Assembly (NCBI GenBank): GCA_029194465.1
Contig: JARFXS010000026.1
Location: forward strand, 1-34,867
DNA: 34,867 bases
Direction: 5' to 3'
DNA from: Candidatus Nitrosocosmicus sp.
GTDB taxonomy: Archaea; Thermoproteota; Nitrososphaeria; Nitrososphaerales; Nitrososphaeraceae
How positions within the stretch are numbered: position 1 is the first letter of the stretch; every line of letters starts with the position of its first letter. A program made the position numbers and the translations under genes. Shown here piece by piece: positions 17,237-25,968 of the stretch. The notes under the pieces were generated by a model. It ran no database searches, had not been told where the DNA came from, and saw only the letters and a list, made by a program, of their open reading frames with translations.

Positions 17237-18061
17237 TCAAACTGAATTCACGATACCGGGTTTCTCGATTATGATTAGGTAGCCTATTGATTTGTTTGAA
17301 TAATTTTTAGCATAATCCATTGCTTCACTTGTTATTTCATTTCCGACCAATAATGCCAGTCCAACATATTTATTTGTAGCCTTAGAATATTCCAATACTG
17401 ATCTTATAAATAACTTGATCTCATTAGTATCGATTGTATCTGGGTTAGTAACTATCTTTCCGACAACCGCGCCATATTCATTGAGTTTCTTTGTGATAAC
17501 GTCATTATCGTCATGGCCATCTTTGGACATAATCTTATCACCATCGATTAAAACATCAAACACATTATCTTTAGAAATCCCCTGGTCAAAGAACGAGTCA
17601 ATATTATCTTTATTTTTGGAGATATACTTTTTAATGGGCTCTCCAATTTCATCGATATTCTCAATAATGGAAAAGAAGAGAGTTTTTTTATCTAGATTTG
17701 AGAGACCAATACTAATTAAAGATCCAATAGAGTTTTTTTCAAAAACATAAGCCCAATTATCTAATTTCTTTCGAGTATTTAGAATTATTCTTAACAAGAA
17801 TACGATAATTCCTATGGCTATAAATGCTATTAAAGAAAGAACAATATCATATTCATCTTCTGGTAAAAACTTGATATATCCCTTAACAGCTGCAGTATCT
17901 ATAAAAACTAATAATGCAAAGGCCACTAAGACTGACAGCAGTACATAAAGAATACGTTCTATGGAGTGAATTGAATATACAGCTTTTTGTGAATATGTTG
18001 TTATGAGAGTAGGAGAAAAAGAATTCAGATCTGAATTGTCTTGGTTGTCGAAAATTTTCAT
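17237..18061 (-). CDS. Two-TM membrane protein with cytosolic domain, hypothetical
   Basis: 274 residues. Two transmembrane helices lie at about residues 37-58 (RILYVLLSVLVAFALLVFI) and 72-92 (IVLSLIAFIAIGIIVFLLRI). The remaining ~180 residues are a cytosolic alpha/beta domain with helix-strand alternation, for example DVLIDGDKIMS, then VGKIVTNPDTI, KLFIRSVLEYSKA, VGLALLVGNEI and SIGYLIIIEK. The strand order vaguely recalls restriction-endonuclease-like or Rossmann folds, but I see no complete catalytic motif. ATG 18061 has a TATA-like ATTTAATTTATATAC about 30 bases upstream. It is convergent with the winged-helix gene and monocistronic. The function is unknown. Confidence 0.65.
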   Translation of the reverse strand: MKIFDNQDNSDLNSFSPTLITTYSQKAVYSIHSIERILYVLLSVLVAFALLVFIDTAAVKGYIKFLPEDEYDIVLSLIAFIAIGIIVFLLRIILNTRKKLDNWAYVFEKNSIGSLISIGLSNLDKKTLFFSIIENIDEIGEPIKKYISKNKDNIDSFFDQGISKDNVFDVLIDGDKIMSKDGHDDNDVITKKLNEYGAVVGKIVTNPDTIDTNEIKLFIRSVLEYSKATNKYVGLALLVGNEITSEAMDYAKNYSNKSIGYLIIIEKPGIVNSV

Positions 18062-18700
18062 TAAGTAGGAGATTAATTGTCTAAAGAAAGTATATAAATT
18101 AAATAGTAACTAAATTACAGTAGTGAGATTATTATCAAGACTTCGATTGTCTTGGGCTAGATCAATAAAAATTAGTTTCAGGAAGTAAACATAATATTTT
18201 CGTTCGTAATATATTAATTAGGTCTTTGAATATTCATGAATCTTGCCTTCAAAATGCCGTTAATTTCTTTCTAATGGATAATGGATGACTGTAACCTACA
18301 AGATGCATTCCATACGAATACCATCTATTAATTAAAAGTTATTTTCAGCGATTGTCCTACTAGCTATGAAAGTGCGAAAAGATTGAGGAAAAAAGTCAAG
18401 ACGATTGACATCCAAAAACTTTAATCAAAATGTTTCGTATTCGAAAATGAGTACACCGATTATGCAGATAAAATTTTTTATGGAATATATATCCATTTTA
18501 ATTATTGACGAAAACATAATCATTTGAAATTGTGAAGTTTGATGGAACTAAATTAGAATACATTGACTTAATGACAGATTTCATAAACTTCCAAGAAAGT
18601 CACGTCCTTAATTTGTCTTAATTATGAAAGGCAATCTTCTATAAAAGAGAAAATTGAGGCAAATAATTCCTATTTAGTAAAAAATTTAATGTTGGTCAAC
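18062..18700. other. Intergenic region
   Basis: The first ~40 bases hold the promoter of the membrane-protein gene. I see no gene or repeat in the remainder. Confidence 0.4.
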
Positions 18701-18701
18701 G

Positions 18702-18710
18702 TATAATATT
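18702..18710 (+). promoter_or_regulatory. TATA box for the candidate small RNA
   Basis: TATAATATT is centred about 25 bases before the first base of the predicted outer stem (18728-18733), matching archaeal promoter spacing. A second TATA-like TTTATAAAA at 18717-18724 would start inside the structure and fits less well. Confidence 0.4.
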
Positions 18711-18727
18711 ATACTTTTATAAAAGCA

Positions 18728-18830
18728 TGTAGGCTTTGGCGCGAGCCAATAAAGGTCTTGAGATAGCATAACAGATCTCAATACCAAGACCCAATACCTA
18801 CAAATGCAAATTGTGTTTGCAGTTGCATTT
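18728..18830 (+). ncRNA. Candidate structured small RNA with three-way junction and terminal hairpin
   Basis: Pairing seen by eye: outer stem TGTAGG 18728-18733 with CCTACA 18797-18802, which can be lengthened by GCA 18725-18727 with TGC 18805-18807. Hairpin 1 is TTGGC 18736-18740, loop GCGA (a GNRA tetraloop), GCCAA 18745-18749. Hairpin 2 is GGTCTTG 18754-18760 with CAAGACC 18785-18791, continued by AGAT 18761-18764 with ATCT 18775-18778. A further stem, AAATGCAA 18802-18809 with TTGCATTT 18823-18830, follows and is succeeded by TTAATAATA. A TATA box is correctly placed upstream. No open frame is present and no gene lies close downstream, so it looks like an independent RNA and not a riboswitch. 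It lacks tRNA features such as a T-loop and matches no ribozyme or riboswitch consensus that I know. No folding program was run. Confidence 0.5.
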
Positions 18831-19252
18831 TAATAATAGCGATATTATGAATTTTCAGATTATATGTGATTTTTTCGTGAAGTAAAAAACTAAACAAAGG
18901 TAATCTTAAATCATATTTACAATCAATTATAATGCATCCAGTATCACAAATCACGATTCCTATAGTAATCTATTTTTATACAATACAGAACTAATTCTGT
19001 ATATTATTGCTTATGTGAGTGAAATTACTTCTGAATATTGACTTTTATTTCGATTCCGTTTGGATATGCATTTTGAGAAAATAATGAATCAAAGATCCAT
19101 GTCGTGCGTCTGGTAGAATTCCTTCGAGATACCTACAGAATTATCATGGAAATTAGATAATTTCAAAAAAAGTGAAAATGGAGTAGTTGATTTATTCGTT
19201 AGAATAAGCAATCTCCATAGGATTTAAAAAGACGTAGGGGTTCACATCCAAT
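18831..19252. other. Intergenic region
   Basis: A+T-rich sequence between the candidate RNA and the 3' end of the minus-strand ABM gene. Nothing recognisable. Confidence 0.4.
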
Positions 19253-19588
19253 CTAGGGACCAGTAATTTCCTTGTAAAGTTTAAATTCTATTGGTTTAGA
19301 CAACAAATCTTTTATCTTAGCTCTCAAAGCTACTGACTCCTGACTGTTGTAATGTTTATCATAAGATTCCTGGCTATCCCAAACTTCATCAAACAACAAT
19401 TCATTTGGATTTTCCATTGATGAATTAAATGTATAGACTACATTGCCTTCTCTTTTTCTTGGTGGATCAACAAGGGGAACAAAAAGGTCTAATAGCTCTT
19501 GCTTCTTTCCTTCCTTCGCATTAATCAATACTATTACTCTGATTTGAGAACTCTCACTGGTTGATTGCATTTGCATAAAATATTTCAT
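19253..19588 (-). CDS. ABM-domain (antibiotic biosynthesis / quinol monooxygenase-like) protein
   Basis: 111 residues, essentially one ABM (YgiN-like) ferredoxin-fold domain: strand QIRVIVLINAKEGKKQELLD, a helix, then EGNVVYTFNSSMENPNELLF, DEVWDSQESYDKHYNSQESV, a helix, and the final strand EFKLYKEI. Members act as cofactor-free oxygenases on quinol-like aromatics or in stress responses. The substrate here is unknown. ATG 19588 is listed; ATG 19573 or 19567 (Met6, Met8) are possible because TATA-like elements are centred at both about 19627 and 19603. The gene stands alone. Confidence 0.8.
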   Translation of the reverse strand: MKYFMQMQSTSESSQIRVIVLINAKEGKKQELLDLFVPLVDPPRKREGNVVYTFNSSMENPNELLFDEVWDSQESYDKHYNSQESVALRAKIKDLLSKPIEFKLYKEITGP

Positions 19589-20284
19589 ATCACGTATTAA
19601 ACTTTTCCGGAAAATCCGAAGGATATAATATACAAATTGTTCGTCCTTTATTGTGATTCATAAAAATAAAGGCTGTAAGAGAATTCAATTCTCCTAGAGA
19701 GAATGGCATCCTTATACATCTCAAAATTAGAATAAACCTACTAATGCATATCCTTTATTCAAAATCTCTCTGTGGAAAATGGTCATCAGTGATAATAATA
19801 CAGGGGTGTAGATAATAATAAATTCGATAGGCATCCATTTAAAAAACTTTGAATTAAATAAACCCTGCTAAAAGATAGTTTAGTTATCTTAAGATATCTG
19901 ATAATTTAAAAAACTTTTATTTTAATTCGTGATCAATAGATACTTTTTAACAATTTCCACATATTTTTGATATTAATATGTTACCAAATGTAAATATATG
20001 TCTAGAATGTTGCAAATTACTATATTTGGTTTTTAAAAACTTAATAGAGTAGGGATCAAATTGTAGAGTAGCACGACACTTACCATTAGTAAGCCCAGTT
20101 ATTATATGGTTCTAAGAAAGAGAACATGTTGATTTACCGAATTGATGAAATATGTACTAGAGATGGAGTTTGATTTTACGCTGATTGGTCTTGTGCCGTA
20201 GAGCTACGATATCAACCCCTAGCTTTACATGCACTAACCTTGTTGATCATACAATCCATGATAGGTTAATCAAATAGATAACAT

Positions 20285-20392
20285 ATGTTTTGCGCAAACA
20301 CAGCAGTAATTGTGATTATTGTAATTGCCCCTGTGGCAGTAACAACAACCACAATTTTGCTAAGCATAATATCCTATTTATCATTTAAATGA
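20285..20392 (+). CDS. Possible 35-residue single-TM peptide
   Basis: ATG 20285 to TGA 20390-20392 encodes a short peptide that is almost all hydrophobic (AVIVIIVIAPVAVTTTTILL) and could span the membrane once. No ribosome-binding site or convincing TATA box is visible, and such a frame could arise by chance in 1.8 kb of A+T-rich DNA. Confidence 0.25.
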   Translation: MFCANTAVIVIIVIAPVAVTTTTILLSIISYLSFK

Positions 20393-20916
20393 TTGAAAAT
20401 ATCATTATTTTGTACTTGGATTATTTTATGATAATTTATCAATTTAATTTGACAGTTAAGACAGGTTAAAAGAGATATAACAAACTATTATCAAGAGAAT
20501 TAACTAAATCCCAAAACAAATGACACCCGCACACTAAAAACAAGAAAATCGCAGAAATAAAGTTTACAGCACTGGTTTGTATCATTGGAGTATAATTTCA
20601 TTTAATACATGAGATCAAGTTTTGGTGAATCTTTTCTATCATTTCAGAGTTATTGAATTGATTAGTAGAATAGAATTTAGTAAGATTACAATATTGTTAG
20701 CAGGAACTATGACCCGGAAGAAATTCACAAAATACTATTAAACGGGTATTATGAATGTCAGGTGTTGACCTTGTTAGACCATACATTCTTCTATATCCAC
20801 GCTGTAGGGTCGAATAAATTATACGTGCATGCTAGATGATTAAAACTGAAGTAGAATATCAAAATGTTTTTTAACATGTTCAAAGTATATTTAATTACCA
20901 TAGCCGAAACACTTCC

Positions 20917-20954
20917 ATTAGGGTCTTACACTTTCTCGGGTGTAAGACCTTAGT
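20917..20954. repeat. Long perfect hairpin
   Basis: GGTCTTACAC 20922-20931 pairs perfectly with GTGTAAGACC 20940-20949 around an 8-base loop. Five further pairs outside (including two G-T pairs) extend the stem to 15 bp. It is followed by TTTCATTTTTAAA. There is no gene within 450 bases on either side, so it is not an obvious gene terminator. Confidence 0.7.
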
Positions 20955-21425
20955 AGAATTTCATTTTTAAACAAATGTCGATGAGAAGAGGTTTAGAGTC
21001 AATTTATCACAACAATGAAATTTCATGAAATATTTTGAAGAGCTTTACAAGTATGTTTAAAATTTGTTTTGTGTAAGAAATATCGCTTGATAATAATGTT
21101 ATAGTGAGACATAATTATTGTATTAGGTCTCTCTATGTTCTACTCCCACTCTGAATTTCTCCTTGTAATAATATTTATCCGAAAATATTTTAAGGATTAC
21201 TGGATCCTATTCAAAGCATTATCAACATCCATCATATTGACTAGACTTATTCGAAGGATATTTCTTATTTTGGTTATCTGATGATTAATTGATGGCTTTA
21301 GACATGACTTGAGTAATATCGTAGATGAAATTAATTAAGTAGTATTATTGACTCTTGTTGCCTAAATACTAAACCGTGGAGTCTCAAAATATGGAGAAGT
21401 GGAGGTATAGATATCGTTATTTTTA

Positions 21426-21959
21426 TTACTGATCTGATGAAATCATTACCTTTTTTTTGCGACGACGATTAACTATAATTTCGTTGCTATATTCATTTTG
21501 GTTTTCCTGATTTTGTTCTTCATTTAATACTGTTATACCCTCATAATTTTTTTGTCTCTTTTTTATCAAAGGATTGCTAGCAATATCAATTGATTTTTCT
21601 GAATGTTGTTGTTCAGAAACTTCCTTTAAAGTATCATTTGAATAAACTGGTGAAGGAGAATTGATTACGTAGTGTCTATGTCTTTTTTCTACATCTTTAT
21701 TGTCTCCTTTAAGGACCTTTTCTATTTCTTTTGCCAAAATCTTTTTGACCAATTCTTTGAGTCTATCCGTATCAGGACCAGGTGGATAGGTAGCGAGTAA
21801 ATATTCAAATATTTTCATGTACTCTGCTACTTTGTTGCGATATTCTTCTTCAGATGGTTTGTGATTTTTTGTTATCTTAAACCAGGTAGTTGCGCATTGA
21901 GCAGGATAAGCTTTTGCAAGTTCTTCTATTACACGCTCCATCTCAAAGAAATCTAGCAT
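21426..21959 (-). CDS. Hypothetical cytosolic protein with basic C-terminal tail
   Basis: 177 residues. The N-terminal ~85 residues form a compact helical domain (MERVIEELAKAYPAQCATTW, then EYMKIFEYLLATYPPGPDTD, LKELVKKILAKEIEKVL). The rest is disordered, rich in Asn, Gln, Glu and Ser, and ends with a basic cluster (VNRRRKKKV) that could bind nucleic acid. ATG 21959 has an AGGAGA ribosome-binding site (complement of about 21968-21973) at 8 bases. It is transcribed away from the small membrane-protein gene, whose start is only 28 bases off, so the promoters overlap. No family is recognised. Confidence 0.6.
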   Translation of the reverse strand: MLDFFEMERVIEELAKAYPAQCATTWFKITKNHKPSEEEYRNKVAEYMKIFEYLLATYPPGPDTDRLKELVKKILAKEIEKVLKGDNKDVEKRHRHYVINSPSPVYSNDTLKEVSEQQHSEKSIDIASNPLIKKRQKNYEGITVLNEEQNQENQNEYSNEIIVNRRRKKKVMISSDQ

Positions 21960-21987
21960 AAAGACAATCTCCTAAAGAAAAGAATAA

Positions 21988-22191
21988 TTGGAAAACCTTC
22001 CCTTCTTCTCAATTTACATATTATGTGTTGTTGTACTATTTATCCTCTCATTTTGGGCTTGGTATAGACATAAACCCAATCCAATTGAATTTGAAGCCAA
22101 AAGTAATCTTATCATAGAGAGGTGTGAACCAGATGTTTTATGTGTAAAAAGAAATAAGTATTACTTGGATCCATATCATGATGCAGGATAG
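21988..22191 (+). CDS. Small single-pass membrane protein
   Basis: 67 residues from TTG 21988. One transmembrane helix (FSIYILCVVVLFILSFWAWY) near the N-terminus, then a hydrophilic part with two Cys (RCEPDVLCVKR) and a DPYHDAG end. The start is weak, with no ribosome-binding site, but the strong hydrophobic helix and the overlap with a winged-helix frame downstream support a real gene. The 3' end overlaps the next gene by 14 bases. No family is known. Confidence 0.5.
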   Translation: MENLPFFSIYILCVVVLFILSFWAWYRHKPNPIEFEAKSNLIIERCEPDVLCVKRNKYYLDPYHDAG

Positions 22192-22354
22192 GATATATGA
22201 AAGGAAAAAGCAGACAATTTTAAGATTTATCAAAAAACATAGGAAAGTGGACCATTCATTTATTCTAAATGAAGTCGATATCGATTATGACACTTTAATG
22301 AAGATAATTTCTGAATTACGTAGTGAAGGACTATTGGACCCAAAATTAGGCTAG
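22178..22354 (+). CDS. 58-residue winged-helix protein overlapping the small membrane gene
   Basis: ATG 22178 (or 22181) to TAG 22352-22354. The translation has helix TILRFIKKHRKVDHSFI, a second helix DYDTLMKIISELRSEGLLDP, and ends directly after the LxSEGLL segment, that is, a wHTH lacking most of its wing. Basic residues dominate its N-terminus (RIYERKKQ). It begins inside the previous gene (14-base overlap), so translation is probably coupled. A membrane peptide plus a tiny DNA-binding protein could form a sensor-regulator pair controlling the divergent gene; this is inference. Confidence 0.55.
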   Translation: MMQDRIYERKKQTILRFIKKHRKVDHSFILNEVDIDYDTLMKIISELRSEGLLDPKLG

Positions 22355-23030
22355 GTTTAGAAAATAACTCTTGGGTATGACATGGAAAGTAGATCACTCT
22401 AAAGATTTTACCAGCTTTGAAGAACTTATTGTGGGATAAACCTCTATCAAGATATCCAAACAACCATATCAAAACTTTTCATGTTTCCTCTATTTCTAAT
22501 GGCTGCTTTTTCTATACTATCTGTCTAATTTCTCATCAACCGTCCCTTTCTCAGTCTTTACCAATAGAAGCACCATGGTAAAATTTAAATTGATTAGGAA
22601 ATCCATGGACCATCTCTTTTTTTTGTAGCTATTAATAAGATGGTTAAAAATAAGATGATTAGCATATCAGTATTCATAAAAGACCGGTAAAATCTCTTAC
22701 CACCTTACGTCTTATAATTGCATTTTGAATTGTAGCTTCTGTATTTCCGACATTGCATTAAATTCCACTCTCCAGTAATTTCACATAGAATCTGAAGTTA
22801 TAGTTTGGCATTTGGATTAATATCTCTTTTATCTAGAGCTGTTAATCATCATCGACCTAATTGCAGATTTGATGTTCTTGTAGTTCTCGAAAAAATATAC
22901 TAAATTTGAAAATGAGTTATAGTGATCTAATATTATAAGGTATTCAGGTTTAAAAGTAAAAAATCAATACTAAAAATAGCACCATAAAAGGATAGCCATT
23001 TGAATCAGCATTTTTGAGCGTTTTGCCTAA
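22355..23030. other. Intergenic region between convergent genes
   Basis: About 675 bases, A+T-rich. The minus-strand frame at 22260-22472 lies antisense to the winged-helix gene and is not accepted. No RNA or repeat is visible. Confidence 0.4.
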
Positions 23031-23408
23031 CTAGTCTGTTCCCCAAGGATTATCTATGACAAACTTCCAGGATCCATCGGATTGTTGACGCAACACATCG
23101 GTGGATTTGGAAGACAAATTGATAGGGTTGCCATCAGGTCCAGTTCCACTACAAGACCACTCGGTAGTAACCAATGCAAGATCGCTTGCTTGAAGTACCC
23201 TCTTTACTTTTAAATCCAGCTTACCCTTTAAGTCGATAAAATTACTCAGGCTTTGACGTATGGATTCAGGATTATATACAACTTGACCAGGCTGCGACGC
23301 AAAACATGCATCAGCCTCATAAAGGGTCATGAGGGAATCCAAATCTCCTGCGTTTATACCTTCAACCACCGAATTTAATACATCAATGGGTGTCATTTTT
23401 TTTAACAT
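23031..23408 (-). CDS. SnoaL-like / NTF2-fold protein
   Basis: 125 residues covering one NTF2-like (DUF4440/SnoaL) domain: helix TPIDVLNSVVEGINAGDLDS, LYEADACFASQPGQVVY, a helix with SIRQSLSNFIDLKGKLDLKV, strands ALVTTEWSCSGTGPDGNPIN and DVLRQQSDGSWKFVIDNPWG. The cone-shaped fold holds small hydrophobic ligands, and members are isomerases, cyclases or binding proteins; the ligand here is unknown. ATG 23408 has a TATA-like ACTTAAAACC about 29 bases upstream; Met5 (23396) is also possible. It follows the sugar dehydrogenase gene on the same strand after 204 bases and probably has its own promoter. Confidence 0.82.
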   Translation of the reverse strand: MLKKMTPIDVLNSVVEGINAGDLDSLMTLYEADACFASQPGQVVYNPESIRQSLSNFIDLKGKLDLKVKRVLQASDLALVTTEWSCSGTGPDGNPINLSSKSTDVLRQQSDGSWKFVIDNPWGTD

Positions 23409-23612
23409 CGAGTTTTTATTGTAATAGTTGGTTTTAAGTTTATCAGAATGTAATAAAAAGGAATGGCCTAAAAGACAATTTCAAATGAGAGTCATATTCT
23501 TTTGTTTTTCACATCATGTATGGAAAGCAATTCTTCATTTTTGTACATATAACATCTTAAAATTTCACATAAAAACTATTTAAGATTCAACCATTTCATA
23601 TCAATATTCCTA

Positions 23613-24989
23613 TCATGCACCTGATGCGATATTCTTTGATATGCTATATAGAGCTCCTTGGCCTCCATCTGCCCTACTATAAGTTAGTATATACAAATTG
23701 CCATCTGGCCCTGTTTCGATATCTGTTATTCCTTTGAATCCACTACCCAAAGTTATGGAAGAAATCTCATCTTCATCTGATGCAATTAAGTCGTTTGCGA
23801 TATTTAGGTTATCAAAATGTAAGCCAGTTCTATTCTCATTTACTTTAAAGAAAAACAAACTGCCTCTGGTTATATCCCCAACGAAGATATTGTTTTCATA
23901 TTTTTTGCCCAAATTATCTGACTTAAAAAATTCCAAATCAGTAACTCCTCTTGATTGTTCCCAACTCAAAAGAGGATCATCATAATGTGATCCCGGAATG
24001 TTAACCAGATCATTTTCTGTTACCCCTGCTGAACTTGAGATTGGTCCCATCAATTGTTTCCAACCGCTGTTAAAACCAGGATATATCAAATTTATTTCAT
24101 CATAGAGATCCTGACCATTTTCTGCATCCCACAACTTTGCAGTGATTGGATCAAAATCAAACCCAAAACTGTTTCTTATTCCATATGCATAATACTTTGC
24201 CAAAGGGTTACTACCGCTGTCATTTAGACCTATGAAAGGATTATTAACTGAAGGTGAGCCATCATTTGGATTTACTCGGAAGATAACTCCGCTATCGTCA
24301 GGTTCAGGCCCCTCTTTAATATTCTGTAATTGTCCCTCCCTCTGAAGCTCACCAATAACTACATAAAGTTGGTTATCAGGACCCATCTTAATTTTTCCTC
24401 CTTGATGGTTTGTTCCCGGTCCTGCTGGCAAGTCCAAAATAATACTGGGATTTGAAAGAGATTGCCCATCTAATGTATATTTATAAACTCTATTTCTTAA
24501 CTCATTATTGCCCTCTGACTCCTGCATATTTTGGTCGATTTGGGTACCAGATTCAGTAACATAAAGGAATACACTATTCCCTAAAGTGTTATTATTTCCT
24601 CTGCTCGATTCATCAATAATGTGGTTGTCAATCGTCAAACCCAAAAGCCCTCTTTCATTCTTGCTGTTGACATTGCTTAGTTCCAATAAGGGTTCTGTAG
24701 TGGTTGGATTGTTTAGATCTAATTTAGATACAATCCCCTCCTTTTGTGTTATTAATATTATATCGTCTGATAGAAATGCCATGCTAGTTGGAGATTGCAA
24801 TCCATTAATAACAAGATCCGCCTTCAATGATTGATCATTGATCGATGGTAAAGCTTGCGAAAAAGCATAGAAATCATCCCTACTAATATAGACCATTATC
24901 ATAAATACTAGGACAAGAACAAAATATTTTGACGATAAATAATCATCTAGAGGTTCATATGAGCATTTACACATAATATTCATCAACAT
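23613..24989 (-). CDS. PQQ-dependent soluble sugar dehydrogenase (sGDH/aldose dehydrogenase family), copy 1
   Basis: 458 residues. An N-terminal hydrophobic segment (22-36, YFVLVLVFMIMVYIS) exports or anchors it. The six-bladed propeller starts at about residue 57 (ADLVINGLQSPTSMAFLSDD). Family marks: ERGLLGLTID (112-121), N194-H195-Q-G-G with the catalytic-base His, LYVVIGE, YGIRNSFGFDFDP with the conserved Arg, WDAENGQDLYDEINL for Ca/PQQ binding, and DIETGPDGNLYILTYS in the last blade. It oxidises aldoses outside the membrane and needs PQQ, whose synthesis genes are not in the window. ATG 24989 has a TATA-like element about 29 bases upstream. Its paralogue lies on the opposite strand at 25969-27246. 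Confidence 0.9.
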   Translation of the reverse strand: MLMNIMCKCSYEPLDDYLSSKYFVLVLVFMIMVYISRDDFYAFSQALPSINDQSLKADLVINGLQSPTSMAFLSDDIILITQKEGIVSKLDLNNPTTTEPLLELSNVNSKNERGLLGLTIDNHIIDESSRGNNNTLGNSVFLYVTESGTQIDQNMQESEGNNELRNRVYKYTLDGQSLSNPSIILDLPAGPGTNHQGGKIKMGPDNQLYVVIGELQREGQLQNIKEGPEPDDSGVIFRVNPNDGSPSVNNPFIGLNDSGSNPLAKYYAYGIRNSFGFDFDPITAKLWDAENGQDLYDEINLIYPGFNSGWKQLMGPISSSAGVTENDLVNIPGSHYDDPLLSWEQSRGVTDLEFFKSDNLGKKYENNIFVGDITRGSLFFFKVNENRTGLHFDNLNIANDLIASDEDEISSITLGSGFKGITDIETGPDGNLYILTYSRADGGQGALYSISKNIASGA

Positions 24990-25287
24990 TCATTTAATAT
25001 AAAATTGTAAACATATTATATTCTTATTAACAGCAAATAGAATTAAAATCAAAGATAATTAATTGATTTCTGCAAATTAGTATTCCTCTTATAAAGGCAA
25101 GGGTACAGGAATATTTTTGATAGTGTGATTATAGTTTAAAAAGAATAACATATTGGTTGATTAATAGACTTTTCACAGGAAAGTTTGGTTAGTGATTATT
25201 TATCGATTCCAAAATCCTCCAACTCTGTATAAAAGGTAAAAGAAATAGGGTTGACCTCCGATCCATATCGATTCTTTCTATAAACAG
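24990..25287. other. Intergenic region with the sugar dehydrogenase promoter
   Basis: The TATA-like AATATAATATG (around 25013-25023) serves the minus-strand dehydrogenase gene. Nothing else can be recognised. Confidence 0.45.
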
Positions 25288-25809
25288 TCAAGTAGTAAAT
25301 GAATTTTCATTGTTTATAGGCACTTCCAAAAAGATTTCTTCGGGTACTTTTGAAGGACTATTGGTACCTAATACGCAGTTGAAATCAAAATTGTTTGAAG
25401 TTTCAACACAGGCATTGAAGTTTTCGTTTACATCAATAGTGCCTGAATCAAACTCAAAAGTTAATTCCTTTTCTTGCTCGACCGATCCAACCGGATCTGG
25501 ATTAATCTTTGCTATGGCACATTCTCCATTTGATGTGATAACAAAAATTGTAAGTGGACCTACATTATTTGTATTTTGATTAGACAAATGGACGTTAATC
25601 TTTAGACCACTAGGGCCATCTCCCCCATTAGAATCATCATTTTCATTGTTTGAATTCCCGGTTACTAAGACGTTAGGAAAACTCAAGCATTGTGTTTGAA
25701 GTGGAGATTGCGAAGTAGACGCAATTGAGTTCGGAGCTGAAGTTGATATGAATAAAAGTGCAAAGCAACTAATGATCAGAACTAAAGGGTAGTTGTTATT
25801 CAAAACCAT
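25288..25809 (-). CDS. Secreted protein of unknown function
   Basis: 173 residues from ATG 25809. I prefer this to ATG 25845 because a TATA-like AATATATAAT (about 25832-25842) lies 28 bases before it and the protein then begins with a clean signal peptide (YPLVLIISCFALLFISTSAP). The mature part is acidic, beta-like and Asn/Ser-rich, with four Cys: CLSFPN, NGECAIAK, NACVET and NFNCVL style positions, probably two disulfides. The NVLVTGNSNN, LTIFVITSNGE and LTFEFDSGTIDVN segments suggest a small beta-sandwich. No known family. It sits between two PQQ sugar dehydrogenase genes, so a role at the surface beside them is possible. Confidence 0.65.
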   Translation of the reverse strand: MVLNNNYPLVLIISCFALLFISTSAPNSIASTSQSPLQTQCLSFPNVLVTGNSNNENDDSNGGDGPSGLKINVHLSNQNTNNVGPLTIFVITSNGECAIAKINPDPVGSVEQEKELTFEFDSGTIDVNENFNACVETSNNFDFNCVLGTNSPSKVPEEIFLEVPINNENSFTT

Positions 25810-25968
25810 GCTATTGTATATATCATAAATTATATATTCTTTCATATCCTCTAATGTAGCAGGTTGGCTACGATTTCATATAACGACTTTTCAGCAACCA
25901 CTGAAACATTCCATCAGCTATTATGAATACCTTAAATAGTAAAATAAATATCTCCTTAGACGTCTGTC

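Larger units (their letters stand above)
19589..21425. other. 1.8-kb gene-poor region
   Basis: The largest gap in the window. It holds only a short hydrophobic reading frame (20285-20392), a 15-bp hairpin (20917-20954) and a small palindrome GAGAATTCAATTCTC (19679-19693). No longer frames with coding character, and no tRNA or IS features, can be seen. Confidence 0.5.

Noticed and set aside
22260..22472. 70-codon minus-strand frame
   Set aside because: Mostly antisense to the 58-residue winged-helix gene, which has a far better protein pattern.
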